Shown piece by piece: positions 12,568 through 19,294 of a stretch of 24,920 nt of DNA. This DNA is from Bacteroidetes bacterium UBA4416 (GTDB lineage Bacteria > Bacteroidota > Bacteroidia > B-17B0 > Aurantibacillaceae). Below the pieces are notes generated by a model. It did not search any database. It was not told the DNA's origin and was given only the letters and a program-made list of their open reading frames with translations. The stretch spans positions 407-25,326 of the forward strand of contig DGQK01000003.1 of the NCBI GenBank assembly GCA_002390745.1, written 5' to 3'. The translations under genes and the position numbers were made by a program. The first letter of the stretch is position 1. Every line of letters begins with the position of its first letter.

Positions 12568-13998
12568 ATGAGCGATAAACAACGAACGATTCAAAAAGCA
12601 GTGTCCATTACAGGGAAGGGCTTACACACAGGGGCCCCGGTAACTCTAACATTTAATCCTGCTCCGGAAAATCACTGGTACAAGTTCCAGAGAACGGATG
12701 TGGAAGGCCAGCCGATTATTGAAGCGGATTGCGACCTGGTCGTAGATACCTCGCGGGGAACAACCCTTGAAAAGAACGGCGTGCGCGTTCATACAACCGA
12801 GCATGTGCTGGCATCGCTGGTGGGCCTGGGCATCGACAATTGCCTGATCCAGGTAAGCGGCCCCGAGATGCCGATCATGGACGGAAGCTCCCTGAACTTC
12901 ATCGAGATACTGGAAACAGCGGGGATCGTGGAACAGAATGCCGAACGTGATTACTTTGTACTGACCGAAAACCTGACTTACGAGGATACGGTGAAGAAAG
13001 TGGAAATGCTGGCTGTGCCGCAGGATGAGTTCCGCGTAACGGTAATGGTAGACTACGGCAGCGAAGTGCTGGGAACGCAGCATGCCTCGATGTACCATTT
13101 GGGTGAGTTCAAAGATGAAATCGCTCCCTGCAGAACCTTTGTGTTCCTGAGAGAGCTGGAAGCATTGTTGGCGCACAACCTCATCAAAGGCGGCGACCTG
13201 GACAATGCGATTGTACTGGTGGACAGCGAGGTGCCGGAAGATAAGCTGAACCACCTGCGCAAGGTATTCAACAAACCGGATGTGGAGGTGAAAGGCCGCG
13301 GCGTGCTGAACAACACGAAGCTGCGTTTCTTCAACGAGCCGGCACGCCACAAGCTGCTCGACATTGTGGGCGACCTTGCTTTGGTGGGCAAACCGCTGAA
13401 GATCCATGTGCTGGCGGCAAGGCCCGGCCACGCAGGCAATGTCGACTTCGCCAAAAAGATCAAAGCGCTTGCCAAAAAGCAAAAAACGGAAAAAGATTTC
13501 TTTAAGATAGACCTGAACCAACCGCCTTTACTGACTATCACCGACATCATGAAGATCCTTCCTCACCGCCAGCCGATGCTGCTGGTGGATAAGATCATGG
13601 AACTGTCGGAACAGCATGTGGTGGGTGTTAAAAATGTAACGCTGAACGAGGAGTTCTTCAAAGGCCACTTCCCGGAAAGCCCGGTGATGCCGGGTGTTCT
13701 GCTGATCGAAGCGATGGCGCAGTGTGGTGGCATCCTGGTGCTGAAAACCGTTCCGGACCCTGAGAACTACCTTACCTATTTCATCAAGATTGATGGCGTA
13801 AAATTCAGGCAGCAGGTGATACCGGGCGATACGGTAGTGTTCAACCTGAGCCTGCTGACGCCGATCCGACGCGGGATCTGCCACATGAAAGGCGTGGCCT
13901 ACGTGAACAACAAGCCGGTGATGGAAGCGGAGATGATGGCGCAGATCGTGAAAGTGAAAGGCAACGAAGTGAAGGTTGCCGAGCCGCAATTATCCTAA
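12568..13998 (+). CDS. lpxC-fabZ: bifunctional UDP-3-O-acyl-N-acetylglucosamine deacetylase / 3-hydroxyacyl-ACP dehydratase
   Basis: This 476-residue fusion is characteristic of Bacteroidota. Residues 1 to about 305 are LpxC, the zinc deacetylase that commits to lipid A: the zinc ligands are H79 (HTTEHVLASL), H261 and D265 (HKLLDIVGD), and the catalytic His is H288 (LAARPGHAGN). A Lys-rich linker (about 297-312) leads to FabZ (about 320-470), the hotdog-fold 3-hydroxyacyl-ACP dehydratase of fatty acid synthesis, with catalytic H368 (FKGHFPESPVMPG) and E381 (LLIEAMAQ). The fusion joins two enzymes that draw on the same 3-hydroxyacyl-ACP pool. A strong terminator follows at 14018. Confidence 0.97.
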   Translation: MSDKQRTIQKAVSITGKGLHTGAPVTLTFNPAPENHWYKFQRTDVEGQPIIEADCDLVVDTSRGTTLEKNGVRVHTTEHVLASLVGLGIDNCLIQVSGPEMPIMDGSSLNFIEILETAGIVEQNAERDYFVLTENLTYEDTVKKVEMLAVPQDEFRVTVMVDYGSEVLGTQHASMYHLGEFKDEIAPCRTFVFLRELEALLAHNLIKGGDLDNAIVLVDSEVPEDKLNHLRKVFNKPDVEVKGRGVLNNTKLRFFNEPARHKLLDIVGDLALVGKPLKIHVLAARPGHAGNVDFAKKIKALAKKQKTEKDFFKIDLNQPPLLTITDIMKILPHRQPMLLVDKIMELSEQHVVGVKNVTLNEEFFKGHFPESPVMPGVLLIEAMAQCGGILVLKTVPDPENYLTYFIKIDGVKFRQQVIPGDTVVFNLSLLTPIRRGICHMKGVAYVNNKPVMEAEMMAQIVKVKGNEVKVAEPQLS

Positions 13999-14017
13999 GT
14001 ATATTTCTATTGAAACG

Positions 14018-14056
14018 AGAGCATGCATATTTGATTTTATGCATGCTCTTTTTTTT
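14018..14056 (+). terminator. rho-independent terminator after lpxC-fabZ
   Basis: A perfect 12-bp inverted repeat (AGAGCATGCATA, loop TTTGATTT, TATGCATGCTCT) is followed by eight T residues. It begins 20 bases after the stop codon of lpxC-fabZ and should stop transcription before lpxA. Confidence 0.9.
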
Positions 14057-14072
14057 GGTTCCTCAGCCTCCC

Positions 14073-14255
14073 GGCAGGTGCCAGCCATGCTATGAAACGT
14101 GATACAAGCCATTGGGTGAAAACCGCACGAGGGATTGCCGCGTAAATCCTTTGCCACGGTGGCCGTGGCAAAGATTGAAGCAAAAGCCCGGTTCGGCTCC
14201 CGCCGAACGTGCCCTTCTTCCGTAAAAGAAAAAATTCCATACCGGGTTCACCCCG
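14073..14255. repeat. structured intergenic segment with several hairpins (possible dispersed repeat or RNA)
   Basis: The 369-base gap between lpxC-fabZ and lpxA has no credible gene. It holds a row of inverted repeats: GGCA/TGCC (14073-14082), GGATT/AATCC (14132-14149), the perfect 11-bp CTTTGCCACGG/CCGTGGCAAAG with a 3-base loop (14149-14173), GTTCGGC/GCCGAAC (14191-14208) and CGGG/CCCG (14243-14255). Short minus-strand ORFs cross it but carry no protein-family signal. The density of stems suggests a structured RNA or a dispersed intergenic repeat, to be decided by comparison with the rest of the genome. Confidence 0.4.
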
Positions 14256-14297
14256 TAGCTTCCTTTTGTCCACCACAAAATATGCCTGTGCCACCCC

Positions 14298-14328
14298 TTT
14301 GCATATCTGCATAAATTCGTTAGATTTG
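14298..14328 (+). promoter_or_regulatory. promoter of lpxA
   Basis: TTTG (14298-14301) is followed after 19 bases by TAGATTTG (14321-14328), matching the Bacteroidota -33/-7 consensus. It gives a leader of about 35 bases before the ATG at 14368. It also shows that the ORF extension back to 14209 is not part of the protein. Confidence 0.75.
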
Positions 14329-14367
14329 TTAAGATATAACCAAGCCTTTATAACCCAAACCTACTTT

Positions 14368-15141
14368 ATGATCTCACCTCTTGCCAATATCAGCCAGGAT
14401 GCCAACATCGGGAAAAACGTTACCATCGATGCCTTTGCTTCCGTACTAGGAAACGCTGTGATCGGGGATAATACGCATATCCATTCCAATGCCATGATCT
14501 ATCCTGACACGACCATCGGTAACAACTGCCAGATCTTCCCGGGGGCCATTATCGGCATTGTGTCGCAGGACCTGAAATACAAGGGGGAACCTACGACCAC
14601 AACCATCGGCAACAATACCATCATCCGCGAATATGTGACCATCCATAAAGGCACAGCCGACCGTATGACCACCAGCGTGGGAGATAACTGCCTGCTCATG
14701 GCTTACGTGCATGTAGCGCACGACTGCATCATCGGCAACAACGTGATCATTGCCAACAGCGTTGGCTTATCGGGACACATCACCATCGAGGATTTTGCGA
14801 TCATCGAGGGCATGTGCGGCACACAGCAGTTCATCACCATAGGCGCGCATAGCTTTGTGGCCGGCTTTTCGCAGATCCGCAAGAGCGTTCCTCCGTTTGT
14901 ACGCTGCGCCCGCGAACCGATGCAGTTCATCGGTGTCAACACCATCGGCCTTGGCCGTCGCGGTTTCGACAAGGAGGTGATCCGCCAGATCGAAGATATT
15001 TACAGGCTTATTTTTGTTCGCGGCCACAACATGACTAATGCGCTCGACATCATCGAGCAGGAAATAGAGAACACGCCTATCCGGAACCAGATCGTCAACT
15101 TTATTAAAAATCAGAAAGATGGGATCATTAAAGGGATCTAA
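14368..15141 (+). CDS. lpxA: acyl-ACP--UDP-N-acetylglucosamine O-acyltransferase
   Basis: This 257-residue enzyme carries out the first step of lipid A synthesis: it moves a 3-hydroxyacyl chain from acyl carrier protein to the 3-hydroxyl of UDP-N-acetylglucosamine. Left-handed beta-helix hexapeptides run from the N-terminus (ISPLANISQDANIGKNVTI) to about residue 185. The catalytic His is H118 in VHVAHDCIIGNN, and REYVTIHKGT and GLGRRGFDKEVI are conserved. The start at 14368 gives the family's normal length; the in-frame extension upstream crosses the promoter. It is separated from lpxD and lpxC-fabZ by a terminator and has its own promoter. Confidence 0.96.
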   Translation: MISPLANISQDANIGKNVTIDAFASVLGNAVIGDNTHIHSNAMIYPDTTIGNNCQIFPGAIIGIVSQDLKYKGEPTTTTIGNNTIIREYVTIHKGTADRMTTSVGDNCLLMAYVHVAHDCIIGNNVIIANSVGLSGHITIEDFAIIEGMCGTQQFITIGAHSFVAGFSQIRKSVPPFVRCAREPMQFIGVNTIGLGRRGFDKEVIRQIEDIYRLIFVRGHNMTNALDIIEQEIENTPIRNQIVNFIKNQKDGIIKGI

Positions 15142-15263
15142 GCACTTCATGAGTTGGTGAATCAGAGAACTAATGAATTGCCATGCCAGATTCCAAGGGT
15201 CATTCATGGTGAAGGCTCCTGTTTAAATCACTCATTCAATCAATTATCCAATTAATCATTATT

Positions 15264-16235
15264 ATGTCACGCATTCTTACCGGCATTCAAAGCACCAACA
15301 TCCCGCACCTGGGAAATATACTGGGCGCTGTATTACCGGCCATCGCACTTAGCAAAGACCCGAAGAACGAATCCCTGTTCTTCATTGCCGACCTCCACTC
15401 ACTGACGTCTAAAAAAGATGCGCAGGAACGCATCAGCTCTGTCAACTCGGTTGCCGCCACCTGGCTGGCTTTTGATTTCGATACGGAGAAAAACCTATTA
15501 TACCGCCAGAGCCGCATCCCCGAAGTGTGCGAGCTTACCTGGTACCTGAACTGCTTTACGCCATTCCCGATGCTGGCCAATGCCCACTCGTTCAAGGACA
15601 AGGCAGACCGCCTGAGCGATGTGAATGCAGGCTTGTTTACCTACCCGGTATTGATGGCGGCAGATATTATTTTATACGATGCAGACTTTGTTCCTGTAGG
15701 GAAAGACCAGTTGCAGCACATCGAGATCGCCCGCGATATTGCTTCGAAGTTCAACTTCGAGTATAAGCAGGACTTTTTTGTGCTTCCGCAGGGAAAAACG
15801 GACGAATCAGTGATGATCGTACCCGGAACGGACGGCGAAAAAATGAGCAAGTCGCGCAACAACTTCATTAATATTTTCCTTCCGGAAAAGGAGCTTCTTA
15901 AAGTGGTGAAAACCATCGTTACCGATGCCACGCCGATGGAAGAGCCTAAAAATCCGGACACAAACAATGTGTTCAATATTTACAAGCTGGTAGCGACGCC
16001 TGAGCAAACGGCAGAGATGCGCGCCAACTTCCTGAAGGGCGGCTATGGTTACGGCCATGCTAAAACGGCGCTGTATGAGGCCCTCCTGGAGAGATTCGCG
16101 AGGCCACGTGCCAGGTATAACGAGCTGATGAGCAATCCCGCTATTCTTGAAAAAGAGCTGAAAGTGGGTGAAGACAAGGCCCGTGCGATGGCCCGTGAAA
16201 AGCTGAAGCAGGTGCGCAGCATCCTTGGGTTTTAA
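15264..16235 (+). CDS. trpS: tryptophan--tRNA ligase
   Basis: This 323-residue class I aminoacyl-tRNA synthetase charges tRNA-Trp. The HIGH-equivalent motif is TNIPHLGN (residues 11-18), the KMSKS loop is GEKMSKSRNN (residues 193-197), and the tryptophan pocket includes TYPVLMAADIILYDADFVPVGKDQLQH. Length agrees with bacterial TrpRS (about 325-340). The 122-base gap after lpxA is AT-rich close to the start codon and has no recognised leader structure or -7 box. It may be transcribed with lpxA. Confidence 0.96.
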   Translation: MSRILTGIQSTNIPHLGNILGAVLPAIALSKDPKNESLFFIADLHSLTSKKDAQERISSVNSVAATWLAFDFDTEKNLLYRQSRIPEVCELTWYLNCFTPFPMLANAHSFKDKADRLSDVNAGLFTYPVLMAADIILYDADFVPVGKDQLQHIEIARDIASKFNFEYKQDFFVLPQGKTDESVMIVPGTDGEKMSKSRNNFINIFLPEKELLKVVKTIVTDATPMEEPKNPDTNNVFNIYKLVATPEQTAEMRANFLKGGYGYGHAKTALYEALLERFARPRARYNELMSNPAILEKELKVGEDKARAMAREKLKQVRSILGF

Positions 16236-16353
16236 ACGATGATTAAAAAAATTGCTGCGAATAACGGGTGACGTCAACGTGTAGGCATGTACAGGTGTGC
16301 AGTGGCTTATGCTTGACAGAGTATTACAGTATGCTAGTTAAAAATCAGGAAAT

Positions 16354-17541
16354 ATGATCAAACGTTACTTTTCCATGGCCTTAGCTCTGGTAGCTGCAGG
16401 CATTCAGCTCCAGGCGCAGTGCGGCTCCTGCAGCACCACGATCTCCAATGCCAGCCCGGCCAACCAGCTGGTAAGCAACGGGCAGACGCTGTGCATTACC
16501 TCTACCGGAACTGTCAGCGGCCTGATCACGGTACTGGCAGGCGGCAAGGTGTGCAACCAGGGCCTGATCAATTCCACCAACGTATGGGTGGCGGGCGGAA
16601 CACTGATCAACAGCGGCACGATGACGATCAATAACATTACGGTATCGTCGGCAGGCTCCTTTACCAATGAGGCTTCGCTGGATGCGGACAGCTTCCTGGT
16701 AATAAGCACCAACGCGAGGTACGTGAATAACGGCACCCAGGTCAACCAGGCATTTGCGACGGCCGACCATGCGGCGAGCGTTAATAACGGCACACTGACC
16801 TCCAATGTGGTGTATGATTCTATCGGCGATTTTACCAACAACGGGAATATCATCATCAACGACGGCTTTGCCAACGGCTGGGGAAGCAACTGCTTCAACA
16901 ATGGGAACATCCGGATTGCCAACGACTTTGCCAATGGCTACAACAGCGTGTTCATTAATAACAAGAACATGTCGGTGATGCGCGATTTCTATAATGGCAA
17001 CAACTCAAGCTATACGACCAATTGTATGGTAAGCATAGGCCGCAACTGGTCGAATACGGCCACGGTTCTCGGGCCCGCCGGCAGCTGCGGCGGTTTCAAC
17101 ATTGCGGGCTCTTCCAGCAACAGCGGCAGCATCGGAAACGCCAGCAGCTTTATCGACCTCTGCGATGCGGGGCATCCTACCGGGGGCATCGATGCCAATA
17201 TCGGCACGATTGCCTCTACCACCACGTATTGCAGCTGTACCAACACTTGCATGACCGTGGGCCTCCAGGAGCTGCACTCCTCCGTATCCTCGCTCGTGGC
17301 ATATCCCAACCCCGCCTCCGGCCGCCTCATGGTGCGCTACAGTGCCTCCCGGCAGGAAACGGTATCGGTAACGGTAAAGGATATGATGGGAAGAACGGTG
17401 CTCAGCCACACACAGGCTTCTTTTGCCGGCAACAACGAGCTGGAGCTCAACACCAGCTCCCTGGCAGAGGGTAGTTATATCCTCAGCATCAGCGATGCAA
17501 CGCAAGCGGCGGTGAACAGGATATTTAATGTGGTGAAATAA
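16354..17541 (+). CDS. secreted protein with T9SS type A sorting domain and repeated beta-solenoid-like region
   Basis: This 395-residue protein has a Sec signal peptide (MIKRYFSMALALVAAGIQLQA, cleavage near residue 21-22). A Cys/Ser/Asn-rich body follows, in which an approximately 20-residue unit recurs at about 150-235 (TNNGNIIINDGFANGWG, FNNGNIRIANDFANGYN, INNKNMSVMRDFYNGNN, then TNCMVSIGRNWSN). This pattern suggests a right-handed beta-helix. The C-terminal 80 residues form a T9SS type A sorting domain (LVAYPNPASGRLMVRY, VTVKDMMGRTV, LAEGSYILSI, final RIFNVVK), which directs secretion across the outer membrane and attachment to the cell surface. No enzymatic motif is seen; an adhesin or surface structural role is inferred. 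Confidence 0.88.
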   Translation: MIKRYFSMALALVAAGIQLQAQCGSCSTTISNASPANQLVSNGQTLCITSTGTVSGLITVLAGGKVCNQGLINSTNVWVAGGTLINSGTMTINNITVSSAGSFTNEASLDADSFLVISTNARYVNNGTQVNQAFATADHAASVNNGTLTSNVVYDSIGDFTNNGNIIINDGFANGWGSNCFNNGNIRIANDFANGYNSVFINNKNMSVMRDFYNGNNSSYTTNCMVSIGRNWSNTATVLGPAGSCGGFNIAGSSSNSGSIGNASSFIDLCDAGHPTGGIDANIGTIASTTTYCSCTNTCMTVGLQELHSSVSSLVAYPNPASGRLMVRYSASRQETVSVTVKDMMGRTVLSHTQASFAGNNELELNTSSLAEGSYILSISDATQAAVNRIFNVVK

Positions 17542-17601
17542 GCTGTTCTTATCCTAATGTTAATTATTTAAAATAGTTTCGCCATATTAGAGCAATAATT
17601 G

Positions 17602-17609
17602 TAATTTTG
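17602..17609 (+). promoter_or_regulatory. candidate -7 box for the 131-aa membrane protein gene
   Basis: TAATTTTG is an exact TAnnTTTG match 19 bases upstream of the ATG at 17629. TTTC at 17577-17580 is a possible but imperfect -33 element, 21 bases upstream. Confidence 0.5.
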
Positions 17610-17628
17610 CCCCTTATAATTTCATTTC

Positions 17629-18024
17629 ATGTTCGGGAACCTTAAAATAAATACCGCATTATTCATTTGCTCGGCATTTATTTTTAAATTCCTGTTCATC
17701 AATGTCGGGATCGTTTCTTCCAGTACGTCTCATCACGCCAGCCACCTGGTAAAAAATCGTTTCTCAGTTACTGCCAAGCGAAACAGGGGCTCCGAAGTGG
17801 CAGACCACTCAGCTGCCAGCAGCTATTCTGCCCTTGAGTTCTGCGAGGAAAATTCCAAAGACGACGACCATTTTAAGCTGAATATTTTTCTTCCTTTGCT
17901 CGTTCTTTATGCCCTGGTTGCCGGAAGACGTTCCGGAAGCCTTCAAAAGATCATTCCTTCCCCACAACATTTCGCCTATACCTCTTCTCACCGGTACCTG
18001 GCCCTTCGTACGTTCCGCATTTGA
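17629..18024 (+). CDS. hypothetical small membrane protein (131 aa)
   Basis: I do not recognise a family. Hydrophobic segments are at about residues 8-30 (TALFICSAFIFKFLFINVGI) and 83-98 (LNIFLPLLVLYALVAG). They are separated by a polar stretch with a His cluster (STSHHASHLVKN) and an acidic run (EENSKDDDHF). The C-terminal tail is basic and aromatic (SSHRYLALRTFRI). A promoter box lies upstream, which supports a real gene. It precedes the RND efflux operon by 164 bases on the same strand. A link to the pump, for example as a metal-responsive accessory, is possible only by position and by the His-rich loop. Confidence 0.6.
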   Translation: MFGNLKINTALFICSAFIFKFLFINVGIVSSSTSHHASHLVKNRFSVTAKRNRGSEVADHSAASSYSALEFCEENSKDDDHFKLNIFLPLLVLYALVAGRRSGSLQKIIPSPQHFAYTSSHRYLALRTFRI

Positions 18025-18048
18025 TCCCACTCAGGGAAGGGATCTTTA
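18023..18048 (+). terminator. weak terminator-like hairpin after the 131-aa gene
   Basis: GATCCC and GGGATC form a 6-bp stem with a 10-base loop, followed by TTTA. It overlaps the stop codon of the 131-aa gene. The stem is short and the T-run poor, so attenuation rather than full termination is more likely. Confidence 0.3.
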
Positions 18049-18188
18049 TTGATAAGCTCTCAGGGATTATCGCCATTTCCCCCCGCTGTTCGTCAGCGTC
18101 CTTACAGAAAATACCGGCAAACTGTAGCTTTATGCAGGTGCCCCATAAATAATAAAAAAAATCGTACCGTTTAAAACCAACATCAACT

Positions 18189-19271
18189 ATGAGGATAACG
18201 CTCATTTTCATCAGCCTGTGTGCCGTACTGTGCAGCACAAGCTGTGGCTCTAAAAAAGAAGAGAAAGAAGAAGAAACAAAATTCCTGGTGACCAGCCCTT
18301 TGAAGAAGGACACCCTGATTACCCGGGAATACGTTTGCCAGATCCATGCCATTAGCCACATCGAGCTCAGGGCCCTGGAAAAAGGTTACTTACAGAAAAT
18401 TTTCGTAGACGAAGGCCAGGCCGTCAAGCAGGGACAGATCATGTTCCAGATCATGCCCATGCTTTACCAGGCAGAAATGCAGAAAGCACAGGCAGAGGCT
18501 GACTTTGCGGAGATCGAATACCAGAACACAAAACGGCTCACCGATAGCAATGTGGTATCGAAGAACGAACTGGCCATGGCCAAAGCCAAGCTCAATAAGG
18601 CAAAAGCGGAGCTGGCCCTGGCGCAGGTGCATTTAGGGTTTACAGAGATCAAAGCCCCTTTCGACGGGATCATGGACCACTTCCATGTAAGGCTGGGAAG
18701 CCTTGTGGATGAAGGCGACCTGCTCACCACCTTATCCGATAACAGCGAAATGTGGGTGTATTTCAACGTTCCGGAAGCAGAATACCTGAATTACAAAACA
18801 AGCGTCACACAGGAGAACCTGATGAAGGTAAACCTGATGATGGCAAATAACCAGCTCTTCAAATATCCGGGCGAGGTAAAAACCATCGAAGCCGACTTCA
18901 ACAACGAAACGGGTAACATCGCCTTCAGGGCCACTTTCCCTAACCCGGACAAGCTCCTGAGGCATGGCGAAACCGGCAACATCGAAATGAACATCCCGCT
19001 GAAAAATGCCATCATCATTCCTCAGAAATCGACTTACGAAATCCTTGAAAAGAAATATGTGTTTGTGGTAGACAAGAACAACGTGGTTCACTCGAGAGAA
19101 ATTACGATTGCCTCCGAAATGCCTGACCTGTATGTGGTCAAGGACGGCCTGAACGAAAATGAGCGCATCCTCCTCGAGGGAATCCGCAAGGTAAAAGACA
19201 ATGACAAAATCGAGTATGAGTACGAAGATCCGAAAACGGTACTTCCGAAATTAAAAGTATATGTTGAGTAA
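18189..19271 (+). CDS. RND efflux periplasmic adaptor subunit (membrane fusion protein)
   Basis: This 360-residue AcrA/MexA-type adaptor bridges the inner-membrane pump and the outer-membrane channel. The N-terminus has a signal sequence ending in STSC (about residue 19) and then a charged linker (GSKKEEKEEE), which suggests a lipoprotein although the lipobox is not canonical. A lipoyl half-motif (IELRALEKGYLQKIFVDEGQ), an alpha-helical hairpin (about 95-145, rich in Ala/Lys/Glu), the second lipoyl half (HLGFTEIKAPFDGIMDHFHV) and a beta-barrel domain (about 200-290) follow in the usual order. The next gene, the pump, starts 23 bases later. Substrate specificity cannot be read from the sequence. 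Confidence 0.94.
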   Translation: MRITLIFISLCAVLCSTSCGSKKEEKEEETKFLVTSPLKKDTLITREYVCQIHAISHIELRALEKGYLQKIFVDEGQAVKQGQIMFQIMPMLYQAEMQKAQAEADFAEIEYQNTKRLTDSNVVSKNELAMAKAKLNKAKAELALAQVHLGFTEIKAPFDGIMDHFHVRLGSLVDEGDLLTTLSDNSEMWVYFNVPEAEYLNYKTSVTQENLMKVNLMMANNQLFKYPGEVKTIEADFNNETGNIAFRATFPNPDKLLRHGETGNIEMNIPLKNAIIIPQKSTYEILEKKYVFVVDKNNVVHSREITIASEMPDLYVVKDGLNENERILLEGIRKVKDNDKIEYEYEDPKTVLPKLKVYVE

Positions 19272-19294
19272 GGTAACCGTAAAAACAGAAAGAT

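Noticed and set aside
12646..13521. Long antisense ORF (291 codons) opposite lpxC-fabZ
   Set aside because: It is a shadow of the strongly supported lpxC-fabZ coding sequence, with a His/Gln-rich, low-complexity translation.
14037..14312. Minus-strand ORFs of 91 and 62 codons between lpxC-fabZ and lpxA
   Set aside because: They overlap the terminator and the hairpin cluster, show no protein-family features, and overlap each other in different frames. Non-coding structure explains the region better.
16313..16335. TTGACA followed by TATGCT before the T9SS protein gene, resembling a sigma-70 promoter
   Set aside because: The spacer is only 11 bases instead of about 17, and Bacteroidota use a different consensus. 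The overlapping TATGCTTG (16308-16315) is one mismatch from TAnnTTTG and has no -33 partner.
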